A stretch of DNA of 64,000 nucleotides from Mycolicibacterium arenosum (lineage in GTDB: Bacteria > Actinomycetota > Actinomycetes > Mycobacteriales > Mycobacteriaceae), in the NCBI RefSeq assembly GCF_024320865.1, contig NZ_JANDBD010000006.1, forward strand, positions 1 through 64,000. Direction: 5' to 3'. The position numbers were made by a program, and so were the translations under genes. The notes under the pieces were generated by a model, which was not told the origin of the DNA, did not search any database, and saw only the letters and a list, made by a program, of their open reading frames with translations. This document shows positions 1-8,435 of the stretch, in pieces; positions within the stretch are counted from its first letter, which is position 1; every line of letters begins with the position of its first letter.

Positions 1-3000
1 GTGCCGCGGTAGCCGTTGAACGGCCGGTAGGTCACGGTGTCACCGGTTTGGGTGATCATGCCGTGGGTGGGTGCGGTGACGACGGTGATCGCGCCGAGGT
101 CCAGCCGGGTGCCGGGGTAGGTGCTGTCGTTGGCGGTGGGCGTCGGGAACAACACCGTCGAGGTGTCCATCAGCACGGTGTAGGAGTCGTCGGCCGCGAT
201 GATCGGACTGATCACCGTCACGGTGACGGTGGTGGGGTTGCTGTCGAGTGCGCCGTCGGTGACGCGGTAGGTGAAGGTGTCGGTGCCGTTGAAGTTGGTG
301 GCGGGGGTGTAGGTGAAGGTGCCGTTGGTGTTGAGGTTCAGGGTGCCGTGGACTGGGGGATCGACGACGGTGGCTGTGAGGGCGGTGTCGTCGTCGGGGT
401 CGCTGTCGTTTCCGGTGACGCCGTTGGGGATTGAGACGGTGAGCGGGGTGCCTGCCAATGTCGAGTATTCGTCGGGGTTGGCCACCGGAGCGTCGTTGAC
501 CGGTGTGACGTTGATGGTGACCGTCGCGGTGTTGCTGAACCCGAAGCCGTCAGTGACGGTGTAGGTGAACGAATCGGTGCCGTTGAACTGGGCGTCCGGC
601 GTGTAGGTGAGAGACCCGATCTGCTGTGTCAACGTGCCGTGGGCAGGTTCGCTCACTGTGGCGATGAATAGCAAGTCGCCGTCCCCGTCGACGTCGTTGC
701 TCGTCACATTGAGCGAAGTAGCGGTGTCCTCCGTTGCCATATAGGTGTCGGGGTTGGCGACGGGGATGTCGTTGACGGCGGTGACGGTGATGGTGACGGT
801 GGTGGGGTTGCTGTCGAAAGCGCCGTCGGTGACGCGGTAGGTGAAGGTGTCGGTGCCGTTGAAGTTGGTGGCGGGGGTGTAGGTGAAGGTGCCGTTGGTG
901 TTGAGGTTCAGGGTGCCGTGGACTGGGGGGTCGACGACGGTGGTTGTGAGGGCGGTGTCGTCGTCGGGGTCGCTGTCGTTTCCGGTGACGCCGTTGGGGA
1001 TTGAGACGGTGAGTGGGGTGTCTTCGAGTGTGGAGTATTCGTCGGGGTTGGCCACCGGAGCGTCGTTGACGGGTGTGACGTTGATGGTGACGGTCGCAGT
1101 GGTGCTCACACCCACGCCGTCGGTGGCGGTGTAGGTGAAGGTGTCGGTGCCGTGGAAGTCGGGGTTGGGGGTGTAGGTCCACGCACCGGCGTCGGGTCCG
1201 TCGTTGATCTCGGTGAGGGTGCCGTTGGTGGGCGCGGTGACCAGGTTGCGATCGAGGGTGTCGCCGTCGGGGTCGGTGTCGTTGCGCAGCGCGTCGATCA
1301 GCACCGGGGTGTCTTCGTCGGTGGTGATGGTGTCGGGGTTGGCCGTGGGGGTGTCGTTGATCGGGGTGACGGTGATCGTCACCGTTGCGGTGGCGGTAGC
1401 GCCGTCTCGGTCGCTGATGGTGTAGGTGAAGGTGTCGGTGCCGTTGAAGTTGGTGGCGGGGGTGTAGGTGAAGGTGCCGTTGGTGTTGAGGTTCAGGGTG
1501 CCGTGGACTGGGGGGTCGACGACGGTGGTTGTGAGGGCGGTGTCGTCGTCGGGGTAGCTGTCGTTTCCGGTGACGCCGTTGGGGATTGAGACGGTGAGTG
1601 GGGTGTCTTCGAGTGTGGAGTATTCGTCGGGGTTGGCCACCGGAGCGTCGTTGACGGGTGTGACGTTGATGGTGACGGTCGCAGTGGTGCTCACACCCAC
1701 GCCGTCGGTGGCGGTGTAGGTGAAGGTGTCGGTGCCGTGGAAGCCGGGGTTGGGGGTGTAGGTCCACGCACCGGCGTCGGGTCCGTCGTTGATCTCGGTG
1801 AGGGTGCCGTTGGTGGGCGCGGTGACCAGGTTGCGATCGAGGGTGTCGCCGTCGGGGTCGGTGTCGTTGCGCAGCGCGTCGATCAGCACCGGGGTGTCTT
1901 CGTCGGTGGTGATGGTGTCGGGGTTGGCCGTGGGGGTGTCGTTGATCGGGGTGACGGTGATCGTCACCGTTGCGGTGGCGGTAGCGCCGTCTCGGTCGCT
2001 GATGGTGTAGGTGAAGGTGTCGGTGCCGTTGAAGTTGGCGTTGGGCGTGTAGAGCACGGAGTTGCCGCTTTTGAGGACGGTGCCGTGGGCGCCCTGGGTG
2101 ATCTGGTCGACGGTTCTGGTGTCGCCGGTGTCGGGGTCGGTGTCGTTGGCTAGCACGTTGATTGGGTTGGCGATGGAATCTTCGTCGACGCTGATGGTGT
2201 CGTTGACGGCGATCGGTGGGTCGTTGATCGGGGTGACGGTGATCGTCACCGTTGCGGTGGCGGTAGCGCCGTCTCGGTCGCTGACCGTGTAGGTGAAGGT
2301 GTCGGTGCCGTTGAAGTTGGCGTTGGGCGTGTAGAGCACGGAGTTGCCGCTTTTGAGGACGGTGCCGTGGGCGCCCTGGGTGATCTGGTCGACGGTTCTG
2401 GTGTCGCCGGTGTCGGGGTCGGTGTCGTTGGCTAGCACGTTGATTGGGTTGGCGATGGAATCTTCGTCGACGCTGATGGTGTCGTTGACGGCGATCGGTG
2501 GGTCGTTGATCGGGGTGACGGTGACCGTCACTTTCCCGGTGTCACTGAGGGCGCCATCGGAGACCACGTAGGTGAACGAATCCGTCCCGGTGAAATCGGC
2601 GTTCGGTGTATAGACGTAGGCCCCGGTGGGGCCGATGGTGGCAGTGCCGTTGGCAGGGCCCGTGGCAAGCACGGCTGACAGACCGCTGGCCGGGGTGTCG
2701 ACGTCGGTGTCGTTGACCAGAACATTGCCGACGGACGCATGTTCCTCGGAAGTCGATGCGGTGTCGTCGACTGCCACCGGCGGGTCGTTGATCGGTGTGA
2801 CGACGACGTTCACGGTGATGGTGTCAGTGTGCCCACCGCCGGTGAAGAAGCCGGCGAGTCCGTGAACGTGCCAGGGACTGGCCGCGTCGGAGATGGTGTA
2901 TTCAAAACTGTCGACGCCCGAGAAGTTGGGTGCAGGGGTGTAGGTCAACGTGCCGTCGGAGTTGAGCAGTGCGGTGCCGTTGCCCGGTTGGGTGACACCG

Positions 3001-4010
3001 GTGACGGTCACGATGTCACCGGTGTCGGCGTCGGAATCGTTGGCTAGCACCCGGATCGTCGTGGACACGTCTTCGGACGTGGTGACCGCGTCGACAACCG
3101 CGTGGGGTGAGTTGTTGAAGAAGGTGCGCGAGATCTCGCGCCGAACCCAGTCCAGCACCGCGAACAGCACCACCGGTGGCTGCGCTGGGCCGGCGGGGCC
3201 GGGCGCCAGGAACGGGGACAGCAGCGTGGCGACGACTGTTGTGACCACCTTCACCGCGACGCCGGGCAGACCGAATATCACGTCCACCGGTCCCGATGGC
3301 TGCGCGAGGAGGCCTGCGATGGGATCAACCGGAGGTGAAACCAGACTCTGGAGATGAAGTGAGGTGGCTCCCGCGGCAAACGATCGCAAGTCAGCGGCGC
3401 GGTCGTCCTGCACTTCAGTCGGCGACGGCGCGGAGACGGCAGCTAATGAATTATCGAAAGTCGTTGATGGCGTTGCACGTTCGTGTTCAGAATCGTCCTC
3501 ATGCCGGTCGGCTGACTTGGCTGACTCGGTGGTCGCGTGGGCGGGCGGCGGCTGGACAGCGGGCGGCGTCTCCACGGGGGTCGACGGGCTCTGTGGCGTA
3601 CCTGGTGTCGTGGCCGGCGTCGTCAGCACGGGCAGCGGCTCGTGCTCGGCCGGGGCGGACATCTCGGGGATCGGCGGCGCCGTGACGTCGGTGTGCTGGC
3701 CCTCGTCGTTGGTCGAGGTGTCCGATGCGCCTGAGCTGGAGTAGTCCATGGTTGGGGGCGTCGTCACCTTTTGGTACGGCGACGTGCCGTTGACGGTGCC
3801 AGGGGATGTCGGGCCGGGCGAGGGTGCCTGCGGCGTCGCCGGCTCAGGTGTGGACGAGCCCGTGGGTGCAGTGTCCGCCGCCGACGAACCGGCGGAGTCT
3901 GGCTCGTCGGCTAGAGCGAGTCCCATGCCCTGTCCCGTGGCGACCGCAGCCCCCACGCCCAAGGCGACTGCCAAGGCGCCGACCCGACCTATGTGCTGGG
4001 CGTATCCCAT
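1..4010 (-). CDS. Giant secreted cadherin/VCBS-like tandem-repeat protein (3' end outside window)
   Basis: At least 1336 codons are open, running off the left edge, so the C-terminus is not seen. The ATG at 4010 follows an AGGAG seven bases upstream and an in-frame stop at 4047-4049, which fixes the start. Residues 1-34 are a signal peptide (IGRVGALAVALGVGAAVATG core, cleavage after ALA). A Pro/Thr/Ser-rich linker of about 200 residues follows, then a conserved hydrophobic/basic segment (LFAVLDWVRREISRTF) at about residue 280. After it come about ten immunoglobulin-like domains of 94-99 residues, each opening with a VNDAP/INDPP motif and containing NDxDPD and TYTPxxNFNGTDTFTYT motifs. Such modules usually act in adhesion or surface matrices and bind Ca2+ through the Asp clusters. 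Its role as a cell-surface adhesin is inferred. The N-terminal plan is shared with the proteins ending at 23620 and 29232. Several domains are almost identical at DNA level, so the domain count may vary between strains. Confidence 0.88.
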   Translation of the reverse strand, partial: MGYAQHIGRVGALAVALGVGAAVATGQGMGLALADEPDSAGSSAADTAPTGSSTPEPATPQAPSPGPTSPGTVNGTSPYQKVTTPPTMDYSSSGASDTSTNDEGQHTDVTAPPIPEMSAPAEHEPLPVLTTPATTPGTPQSPSTPVETPPAVQPPPAHATTESAKSADRHEDDSEHERATPSTTFDNSLAAVSAPSPTEVQDDRAADLRSFAAGATSLHLQSLVSPPVDPIAGLLAQPSGPVDVIFGLPGVAVKVVTTVVATLLSPFLAPGPAGPAQPPVVLFAVLDWVRREISRTFFNNSPHAVVDAVTTSEDVSTTIRVLANDSDADTGDIVTVTGVTQPGNGTALLNSDGTLTYTPAPNFSGVDSFEYTISDAASPWHVHGLAGFFTGGGHTDTITVNVVVTPINDPPVAVDDTASTSEEHASVGNVLVNDTDVDTPASGLSAVLATGPANGTATIGPTGAYVYTPNADFTGTDSFTYVVSDGALSDTGKVTVTVTPINDPPIAVNDTISVDEDSIANPINVLANDTDPDTGDTRTVDQITQGAHGTVLKSGNSVLYTPNANFNGTDTFTYTVSDRDGATATATVTITVTPINDPPIAVNDTISVDEDSIANPINVLANDTDPDTGDTRTVDQITQGAHGTVLKSGNSVLYTPNANFNGTDTFTYTISDRDGATATATVTITVTPINDTPTANPDTITTDEDTPVLIDALRNDTDPDGDTLDRNLVTAPTNGTLTEINDGPDAGAWTYTPNPGFHGTDTFTYTATDGVGVSTTATVTINVTPVNDAPVANPDEYSTLEDTPLTVSIPNGVTGNDSYPDDDTALTTTVVDPPVHGTLNLNTNGTFTYTPATNFNGTDTFTYTISDRDGATATATVTITVTPINDTPTANPDTITTDEDTPVLIDALRNDTDPDGDTLDRNLVTAPTNGTLTEINDGPDAGAWTYTPNPDFHGTDTFTYTATDGVGVSTTATVTINVTPVNDAPVANPDEYSTLEDTPLTVSIPNGVTGNDSDPDDDTALTTTVVDPPVHGTLNLNTNGTFTYTPATNFNGTDTFTYRVTDGAFDSNPTTVTITVTAVNDIPVANPDTYMATEDTATSLNVTSNDVDGDGDLLFIATVSEPAHGTLTQQIGSLTYTPDAQFNGTDSFTYTVTDGFGFSNTATVTINVTPVNDAPVANPDEYSTLAGTPLTVSIPNGVTGNDSDPDDDTALTATVVDPPVHGTLNLNTNGTFTYTPATNFNGTDTFTYRVTDGALDSNPTTVTVTVISPIIAADDSYTVLMDTSTVLFPTPTANDSTYPGTRLDLGAITVVTAPTHGMITQTGDTVTYRPFNGYRG
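222..1016. repeat. Third copy of a cadherin-domain DNA segment (570-bp spacing)
   Basis: About 225 bases at 222-446 recur at 792-1016, a spacing of 570 bases. They include the stretch encoding the GTLNLNTNGTFTYTPATNFNG-type strand. The same stretch appears once more near 1456, giving three close copies of one domain half in this gene. Confidence 0.7.
836..2038. repeat. 585-bp tandem duplication inside the cadherin-like gene
   Basis: Bases 836 to about 1453 recur almost exactly 585 bases further on, at 1421 to about 2038. The period is 195 codons, equal to two immunoglobulin-like domains, so the frame is kept. I noticed only two base differences between the copies (near 1155/1740 and 971/1556). 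Such near-identity at DNA level points to a recent duplication or to ongoing gene conversion. Confidence 0.85.
1939..2523. repeat. 282-bp tandem duplication inside the cadherin-like gene
   Basis: Bases 1939-2241 recur at 2221-2523 with a period of 282 bases (94 codons, one domain). The copies differ at about 1998/2280 (gat versus acc). This is an independent single-domain duplication next to the 585-bp one. Confidence 0.85.
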
Positions 4011-4199
4011 CGTGCTGCTCCTGTCGTGGCGAACGTGTTCGTGTCGTCACGGCAACGCAGAACAAGATCAAATAATCTGGTAGACGGCATGCGAGGCTGT
4101 GGCAGCAACATCAAACACGCGGAGCATAACTGACCGTCCGCGACCACGGCGGACTAATTGACGGCCGGGTCGAGAAATTGCTGCGGTCACACCTTCTGC

Positions 4200-5273
4200 T
4201 CATGCCGTCGGCCGCCAGAACCCCTGGAAACCCTGGCCCGCGTTCGTGGTGCGGATCGGCGACAGCTGCACCGGATCACCCGCTTCGATCATCATCCCGT
4301 TACCCACGACCATCGCGACGTGGCCGTCCCATACCGCGAGGTCGCCCGGCCGCAGTGACCCCTGACTGATCGCAGTGCCCACGTCCTGTTCCTGGGCCAG
4401 CCGCGGAAGGTCCAGTCCCGCTTGGTGATACGCCCACTGCGTCAGTCCGCTGCAGTCGAGGCCCACGCCCGGCGTGGTGCCACCCCAGTCGTACGGGACG
4501 CCGAGTTGGGTGAGCGCGTGGCGGACGGCGCTCGCGGCGACGGCGTTCGGCGCGGTCGACGTGGTGCCGTCGGGCAGCGCGACGGAGACGCCGCTGCCGA
4601 AGTCGCCCGCCTCGGGCGTGGCACCTCCGCGTCCGACCGCTTCGCCGAACACACCGTCGCCGAGGCCGGACCACCCCGCCTGCATCGGCGTGCCGCCGCC
4701 ACCCGAACCCGACCCGACGCCGGGCATCGCGGGCGGGCTGAACCCGCCCGGCGCGGACGACTGCGGAATCGTGACCGCGGGCGACTGCACCGCAGCGGCC
4801 TGCCCGTCGAGTTCGGCCTTCAGCTCGTCGACCACCGCGTTCGCCTCGTCGATTGCCCTGCGCCCCTCGGCCGCCACCGCGCGTTCCGCCTCGGGTTCAT
4901 CGAGTGCTGCCTCCAACGCCGCGGCCCGCTGCTCGAACTCGGCGGCGATGGCCTCCAGCCGGGCGCGCGCCTGCGCGACGGCCTCGCCGGCCCGCACTGT
5001 CGCCGTGCGCATCCGGTCGAGATCGGCGGCGAGGTCGTCGATCGCGGCGACGGTCTGGGCCGTCACGGCACCGGCCCGGTCCGCCGCCTGGCCCGACCAC
5101 GTCGACTTCGTCGCGCGCCACGCCGCGGTCGTTTGTGCCGACAGGTCCGCCAACCGGGCTCCCGCGTCGTCGAGAACCGCGATCGGTCCCTCGCCCGCCG
5201 GCCAGCCCGGTCCCACCGTGTCGGCGATCTCGCGAATCCGCGCGCTGAGCGCCGCCGTTAACGCGCTCGGCAC
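4200..5273 (-). CDS. NlpC/P60 peptidoglycan hydrolase with helical WxG-type N-terminus
   Basis: A 357-residue protein. The last 110 residues are an NlpC/P60 cysteine peptidase domain, with the catalytic Cys at about 274 (GLDCSGL) and His at about 318 (WDGHVAM). Family members cut D-Glu/meso-DAP bonds in peptidoglycan stem peptides. Residues 1-150 are predicted to be long helices with a WSG turn at 59-61, resembling WXG100 proteins of type VII secretion. A Gly/Pro-rich linker joins the halves. No classical signal peptide is visible, so export through an ESX-type system is inferred. I chose GTG at 5273 because the stop of the upstream small gene ends one base before it (TAG-G-GTG), which suggests translational coupling. 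An upstream in-frame start at 5357 would overlap that gene heavily. Confidence 0.85.
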   Translation of the reverse strand: MPSALTAALSARIREIADTVGPGWPAGEGPIAVLDDAGARLADLSAQTTAAWRATKSTWSGQAADRAGAVTAQTVAAIDDLAADLDRMRTATVRAGEAVAQARARLEAIAAEFEQRAAALEAALDEPEAERAVAAEGRRAIDEANAVVDELKAELDGQAAAVQSPAVTIPQSSAPGGFSPPAMPGVGSGSGGGGTPMQAGWSGLGDGVFGEAVGRGGATPEAGDFGSGVSVALPDGTTSTAPNAVAASAVRHALTQLGVPYDWGGTTPGVGLDCSGLTQWAYHQAGLDLPRLAQEQDVGTAISQGSLRPGDLAVWDGHVAMVVGNGMMIEAGDPVQLSPIRTTNAGQGFQGFWRPTA

Positions 5274-5274
5274 C

Positions 5275-5571
5275 CTAGGCCTCGACTTCGGTGATCGATC
5301 GGCGGTTCCGAGCGTCGGCGGCGATGTAGGCGGCGGCGTTGGCGTGCGCCGTCGCACCCCTGTCGGAGGCGATCCCGCTCAGCCGGGCCACCCGTTCGGC
5401 GTGCAGACGCACTGCGGTACCGAGCGCGCGGGTGAAGCCGGCGCCCGCGGGACCCAGCGCGTCGGGCGTCGGTTGCGCGGACGCCAGGATCACCCGCACG
5501 GCGTCGAGCGCTGCCGCATGGCCGGCCTGCGCGTCACCGAAGGCACGAATCGAGGGCGTGTCAGCGAGCAT
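5275..5571 (-). CDS. Small helical protein, ESX/WXG100-like partner of the NlpC/P60 protein
   Basis: A 98-residue, Ala-rich protein that looks entirely helical (two long amphipathic helices, starting [13 protein letters not shown]). It is encoded directly upstream of the NlpC/P60 gene with a one-base gap, so the two are almost certainly co-translated. Size and composition fit the small helical partners found beside type VII secretion substrates. There is no WXG motif in it, so the assignment is by context. The ATG at 5571 leaves 49 bases to the divergent upp start; longer in-frame starts would run into upp. Confidence 0.7.
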   Translation of the reverse strand: MLADTPSIRAFGDAQAGHAAALDAVRVILASAQPTPDALGPAGAGFTRALGTAVRLHAERVARLSGIASDRGATAHANAAAYIAADARNRRSITEVEA

Positions 5572-5620
5572 GTACTTAGGACGCAGGCCGGGACGCATCG
5601 GTTCCGTTAGGTTTGCGCGC

Positions 5621-6244
5621 ATGGATGTGCGCGTAGTCGACCACCCCCTGGCCGCGGCGAGACTGACCGCCCTGCGGGATGAGCGAACGGACAACGCGGC
5701 CTTCCGCGCCGCGCTGCGCGACCTCACGCTGATGCTGGTCTACGAGGCCACCCGGGACGCCGCCCGCGTGACGATCACGGTGCGCACCCCGCTCGCCGAG
5801 ACCGAGGGCGTCAGGCTGGCCGCACCGCCGCTGCTGGTTCCGGTGCTGCGCGCCGGCCTCGGCATGGTCGACCAGGCCCACGCGCTGATCCCCGAGGCGC
5901 ACGTAGGCTTCGTCGGCATCGCCCGCGACGAGGAGACGGCGCAGCCGATGCAGTACCTGGAGTCGCTGCCAGAGGATCTGAGCGGTCAGCCGGTGATGGT
6001 GCTCGACCCGATGCTGGCCACCGGCGGATCGATGGCGCACACGCTGAAACTGCTCCTCGCGCGAAACGCGACCGACATCACCGCCGTGTGCGTGGTGTGC
6101 GCGCCGGAGGGCATCGCCGCGATCGAGCGCGTCGCGCCGGACGCCCGCCTCGTCACGGCGACCATCGACGACGGGCTCAACGACGTGGCCTACATCGTGC
6201 CGGGTCTCGGCGACGCCGGTGATCGGCAGTTCGGGCCCAGATAG
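5621..6244 (+). CDS. upp: Uracil phosphoribosyltransferase
   Basis: A 207-residue protein, the usual length for this enzyme. It converts uracil and PRPP to UMP in pyrimidine salvage in the cytoplasm. The PRPP-binding loop is at residues 129-137 (DPMLATGGS), and the uracil-binding C-terminal region ([15 protein letters not shown] ... [12 protein letters not shown]) is intact. The order upp-pmmB-deoD is the same as Rv3309c-Rv3308-Rv3307 in M. tuberculosis. It is divergent from the NlpC/P60 pair, with a 49-base intergenic region that must hold both promoters. The ATG at 5621 gives the family's expected N-terminus (VRVVDHPLA). Confidence 0.97.
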   Translation: MDVRVVDHPLAAARLTALRDERTDNAAFRAALRDLTLMLVYEATRDAARVTITVRTPLAETEGVRLAAPPLLVPVLRAGLGMVDQAHALIPEAHVGFVGIARDEETAQPMQYLESLPEDLSGQPVMVLDPMLATGGSMAHTLKLLLARNATDITAVCVVCAPEGIAAIERVAPDARLVTATIDDGLNDVAYIVPGLGDAGDRQFGPR

Positions 6245-6313
6245 CAGGGGCCGTGTTCGAGCGAATCCGCAACGCGGCCAGGTGGATCGGCATCACCATC
6301 GCCGCCGACGAGG

Positions 6314-7825
6314 TCAGCCCAGCACCGTCCGAAAATCCGTGACGAGGTCGCCGAGCAGAGCGTCGGCCCGCTCGCGGTCGGCCGCGAGATCGTCGCCGGG
6401 GGCGAGCCGAACCTCGAAGTAGGACTTGAGCTTCGGCTCGGTTCCCGACGGCCGGACGACCACTCTGACGGTCGCCCCGTCGCCGCCGCCGGAGAACACC
6501 AACGCGTCGGTGCGCGACTGCCCGCGTCGCTCGGCGAGGTCGTCGACGGTGACGTCGAACCCCGCCAGTCGGGTCGGCGGCGCGTCGCGCACTCGCCGCA
6601 TGGTGGTGGTGTCGGCGGGGATCGACAGCGCCGTCGTGTCGTGGACGCCGTGCACGCGGGCCAGATCGTTCAGCGCGTCGTAGACCGAGCGGTCCGCCGC
6701 CCGCAGCGCGACCACCAGGTCGCATGCCAGCACCGCCGCGCTGATGCCGTCCTTATCGCGAACGGCGGACGGGTCGACGCAGTGGCCGATGGCCTCCTCG
6801 TAGGCGTAGACCAGCGTGCTGCCCGGTCGGCCGGCGTCGGCGCGAGCCAGCCACTTGAAACCGGTCAGCGTCTCCACGTGGGTGGCCCCGTGTGCCGCGG
6901 CGATGCTCGCCAGCATCCGCGACGACACGACGGTGCTCGCGACGACGGTGCTCGCCGCGATGTCGGAGTCGAGCTGCGACAGCACGTAATCGCCTAACAG
7001 CCAACCGGTTTCGTCGCCACTCAACATCCGCCAACCGTCGGGGGTCGGGATGCCGACGGCGCAGCGATCGGCGTCGGGGTCGAGTGCGATGGCGATCTCG
7101 GCGTCGGCGTACGCCGCCAGTGACAGCAGCAGGTCGGTGGCGCCGGGCTCCTCGGGGTTGGGAAACTCGACGGTGGGGAAGTCGGGGTCGGGGGAGAACT
7201 GCTCGGTGACGACGTGGACGTCGGTCACGCCGGCTTCGGCCAGCGTCAGCACCGCGGTCTCGCCGCCGACCCCGTGCATCGGGGTCAGCGCCACTCGGAC
7301 GCCGTCGTCGGTGTGCCGCAACGAGGCCGCCCGCGTCCGGTACCCCTCGACGAGTTCGAGGCCGCACGCGTCGACCCGTTCTCGGGCGATGTCGTCCGGC
7401 GCCTGCGCCATCGCCGCTTCGATCTCACCGTCGGTGGGCGGCACGATCTGCAAGCCGCCGTCGAGGTAGACCTTGTAGCCGTTGTCCTGTGGCGGGTTGT
7501 GTGACGCGGTGATCTGCACTCCGGCCGCCGCGCCGCGATGCCGTACCGCGTAGGCGACGACCGGCGTCGGCACCGGATCCGGGAACAGCAGTACCGTGAA
7601 GCCCTCGGCGGCAAGCACTTCCGCGGCGGCGAGGGCGAAGTCGTCGGAGTGGTGTCGCGCATCTCGGCCGACGACGACCGTCGAGCCGCCCAGACAGCGG
7701 TCCTTGAGGACCTTCGCCACCGCCCACGTCGCGCGGGTCACGGTGTCGACGTTCATCCCGCCGGGCCCCTCGCGCATGGGGCCGCGCAGGCCCGCCGTTC
7801 CGAACGTCAATGGGGCTTCCGTCAT
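6314..7825 (-). CDS. pmmB: Phosphomannomutase / phosphoglucomutase family protein
   Basis: A 503-residue alpha-D-phosphohexomutase that interconverts hexose 1- and 6-phosphates. The active-site serine loop is TASHNPP (Ser108), the metal-binding loop DPDADRC is near 249-254, the sugar loop GDETGW is near 285, and the phosphate loop RPSGTEPK is near the C-terminus. Its neighbours match Rv3308. As I recall it, the M. tuberculosis protein is about 30 residues longer at the N-terminus (a WIAHDPD-type lead). Here the ATG at 7825 starts right before the core motif FGTAGLRG, and the upstream in-frame sequence is an inverted repeat, so the short form is probably real. The 3' end lies 69 bases from upp, in convergent orientation. 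Confidence 0.95.
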   Translation of the reverse strand: MTEAPLTFGTAGLRGPMREGPGGMNVDTVTRATWAVAKVLKDRCLGGSTVVVGRDARHHSDDFALAAAEVLAAEGFTVLLFPDPVPTPVVAYAVRHRGAAAGVQITASHNPPQDNGYKVYLDGGLQIVPPTDGEIEAAMAQAPDDIARERVDACGLELVEGYRTRAASLRHTDDGVRVALTPMHGVGGETAVLTLAEAGVTDVHVVTEQFSPDPDFPTVEFPNPEEPGATDLLLSLAAYADAEIAIALDPDADRCAVGIPTPDGWRMLSGDETGWLLGDYVLSQLDSDIAASTVVASTVVSSRMLASIAAAHGATHVETLTGFKWLARADAGRPGSTLVYAYEEAIGHCVDPSAVRDKDGISAAVLACDLVVALRAADRSVYDALNDLARVHGVHDTTALSIPADTTTMRRVRDAPPTRLAGFDVTVDDLAERRGQSRTDALVFSGGGDGATVRVVVRPSGTEPKLKSYFEVRLAPGDDLAADRERADALLGDLVTDFRTVLG

Positions 7826-7852
7826 GCGCCCATTGTGCGTGCCCCTCCCCGG

Positions 7853-7910
7853 CGAACGTTGGTTACCGCCACGCGAAATCGCGATCCGGCGTGGCGGTAA
7901 CCAACGTTCG
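7853..7910. terminator. 22-bp perfect inverted repeat between pmmB and the MarR gene
   Basis: The arms are 7853-7874 and 7889-7910. They are perfectly complementary over 22 bases (CGAACGTTGGTTACCGCCACGC and its complement) with a 14-base loop. The element lies upstream of pmmB and downstream of the MarR gene, both on the minus strand, so it could terminate MarR transcription before pmmB. There is no T-run. It could also be a dispersed palindromic repeat or a protein-binding site; its length is unusual for a simple terminator. Confidence 0.6.
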
Positions 7911-7930
7911 GCGGGGGTATGCACGCGCGT

Positions 7931-8359
7931 TTACTCGCCGTCGGCCAACTTTCGCAGCACGGGCGCGACGAGCATCAGCAGGTCGAATTCCAGATCGGTG
8001 AGCGTGTCGCGCATCGCGGTGTTCAGCCACTCGTCGCGTTCGGCGCGGTCGGCCTCCAGGAGCGCCGTGCCCGCGGGCGTGCTCTCGATCAGCTGGCGCC
8101 TGCGGTCGTCGGGGTCGGTCCGGCGGGCCACCAGCCCCCGCGCCTCGAGGTGGTTGATGCCGTCGGTCAGCGACTGCACGCGCACGTGCATGCGCACCGC
8201 GAGCTCGGCGGGAGTGGTGACGCCGGCCCGGCCGACTTCGCCGAGCAGCTGCTGCTGGCTGAGCGTCAGGCCGTTGTCGGAGCGGTGCCGACGAAGTTGG
8301 CGGGTCAGGGCCATGATCGCCTCCCGCAGTTCGGTCGCATTGGCGGTGTTCGAACGCAT
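7931..8359 (-). CDS. MarR-family transcriptional regulator
   Basis: A 142-residue winged-helix regulator. The recognition region (TTPAELAVRMHVRVQSLTDGINHLEARGLV) and the wing (RRTDPDDRRRQLI) are typical of MarR proteins, which usually repress and respond to small ligands. ATG at 8359 is taken as the start; a TTG two codons upstream is possible. The start codon overlaps a perfect inverted repeat at 8359-8380, which suggests autorepression. It is divergent from the AbrB-type membrane protein gene at 8436, its likely target. Confidence 0.9.
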   Translation of the reverse strand: MRSNTANATELREAIMALTRQLRRHRSDNGLTLSQQQLLGEVGRAGVTTPAELAVRMHVRVQSLTDGINHLEARGLVARRTDPDDRRRQLIESTPAGTALLEADRAERDEWLNTAMRDTLTDLEFDLLMLVAPVLRKLADGE

Positions 8360-8380
8360 TACCAAGTTATACCTTGGTAA
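8359..8380. promoter_or_regulatory. Probable MarR operator (TTACCAAG-N6-CTTGGTAA)
   Basis: A perfect 8-bp inverted repeat with a 6-base spacer covers the start of the MarR gene and lies 56 bases upstream of the AbrB-type transporter gene. Size and position fit a MarR dimer operator that controls both divergent genes. Confidence 0.75.
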
Positions 8381-8435
8381 TCATCGGCTTAACATCAGTT
8401 TGAAGAATCCAATTAGCAAGCGCATACTTGTCATT

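Noticed and set aside
550-1767. A 405-codon Arg/His/Pro-rich open frame on the minus strand
   Set aside because: It is a wrong-frame reading of the repeated cadherin-like gene. The proper frame has clear VNDAP/TYTP domain motifs.
222-2523. Regular direct repeats that could be mistaken for a CRISPR array
   Set aside because: Units are 282-585 bases, in frame with a protein and without unique spacers.
4422-5610. Long plus-strand open frames of up to 378 codons opposite the NlpC/P60 gene
   Set aside because: Low-complexity Arg/Ala/Pro translations caused by high GC. The minus-strand product has real domain motifs.
6253-6342. A 29-codon open frame after upp (VFERIRNAARWIGIT...)
   Set aside because: It overlaps the end of pmmB, has no ribosome site and no recognised family.
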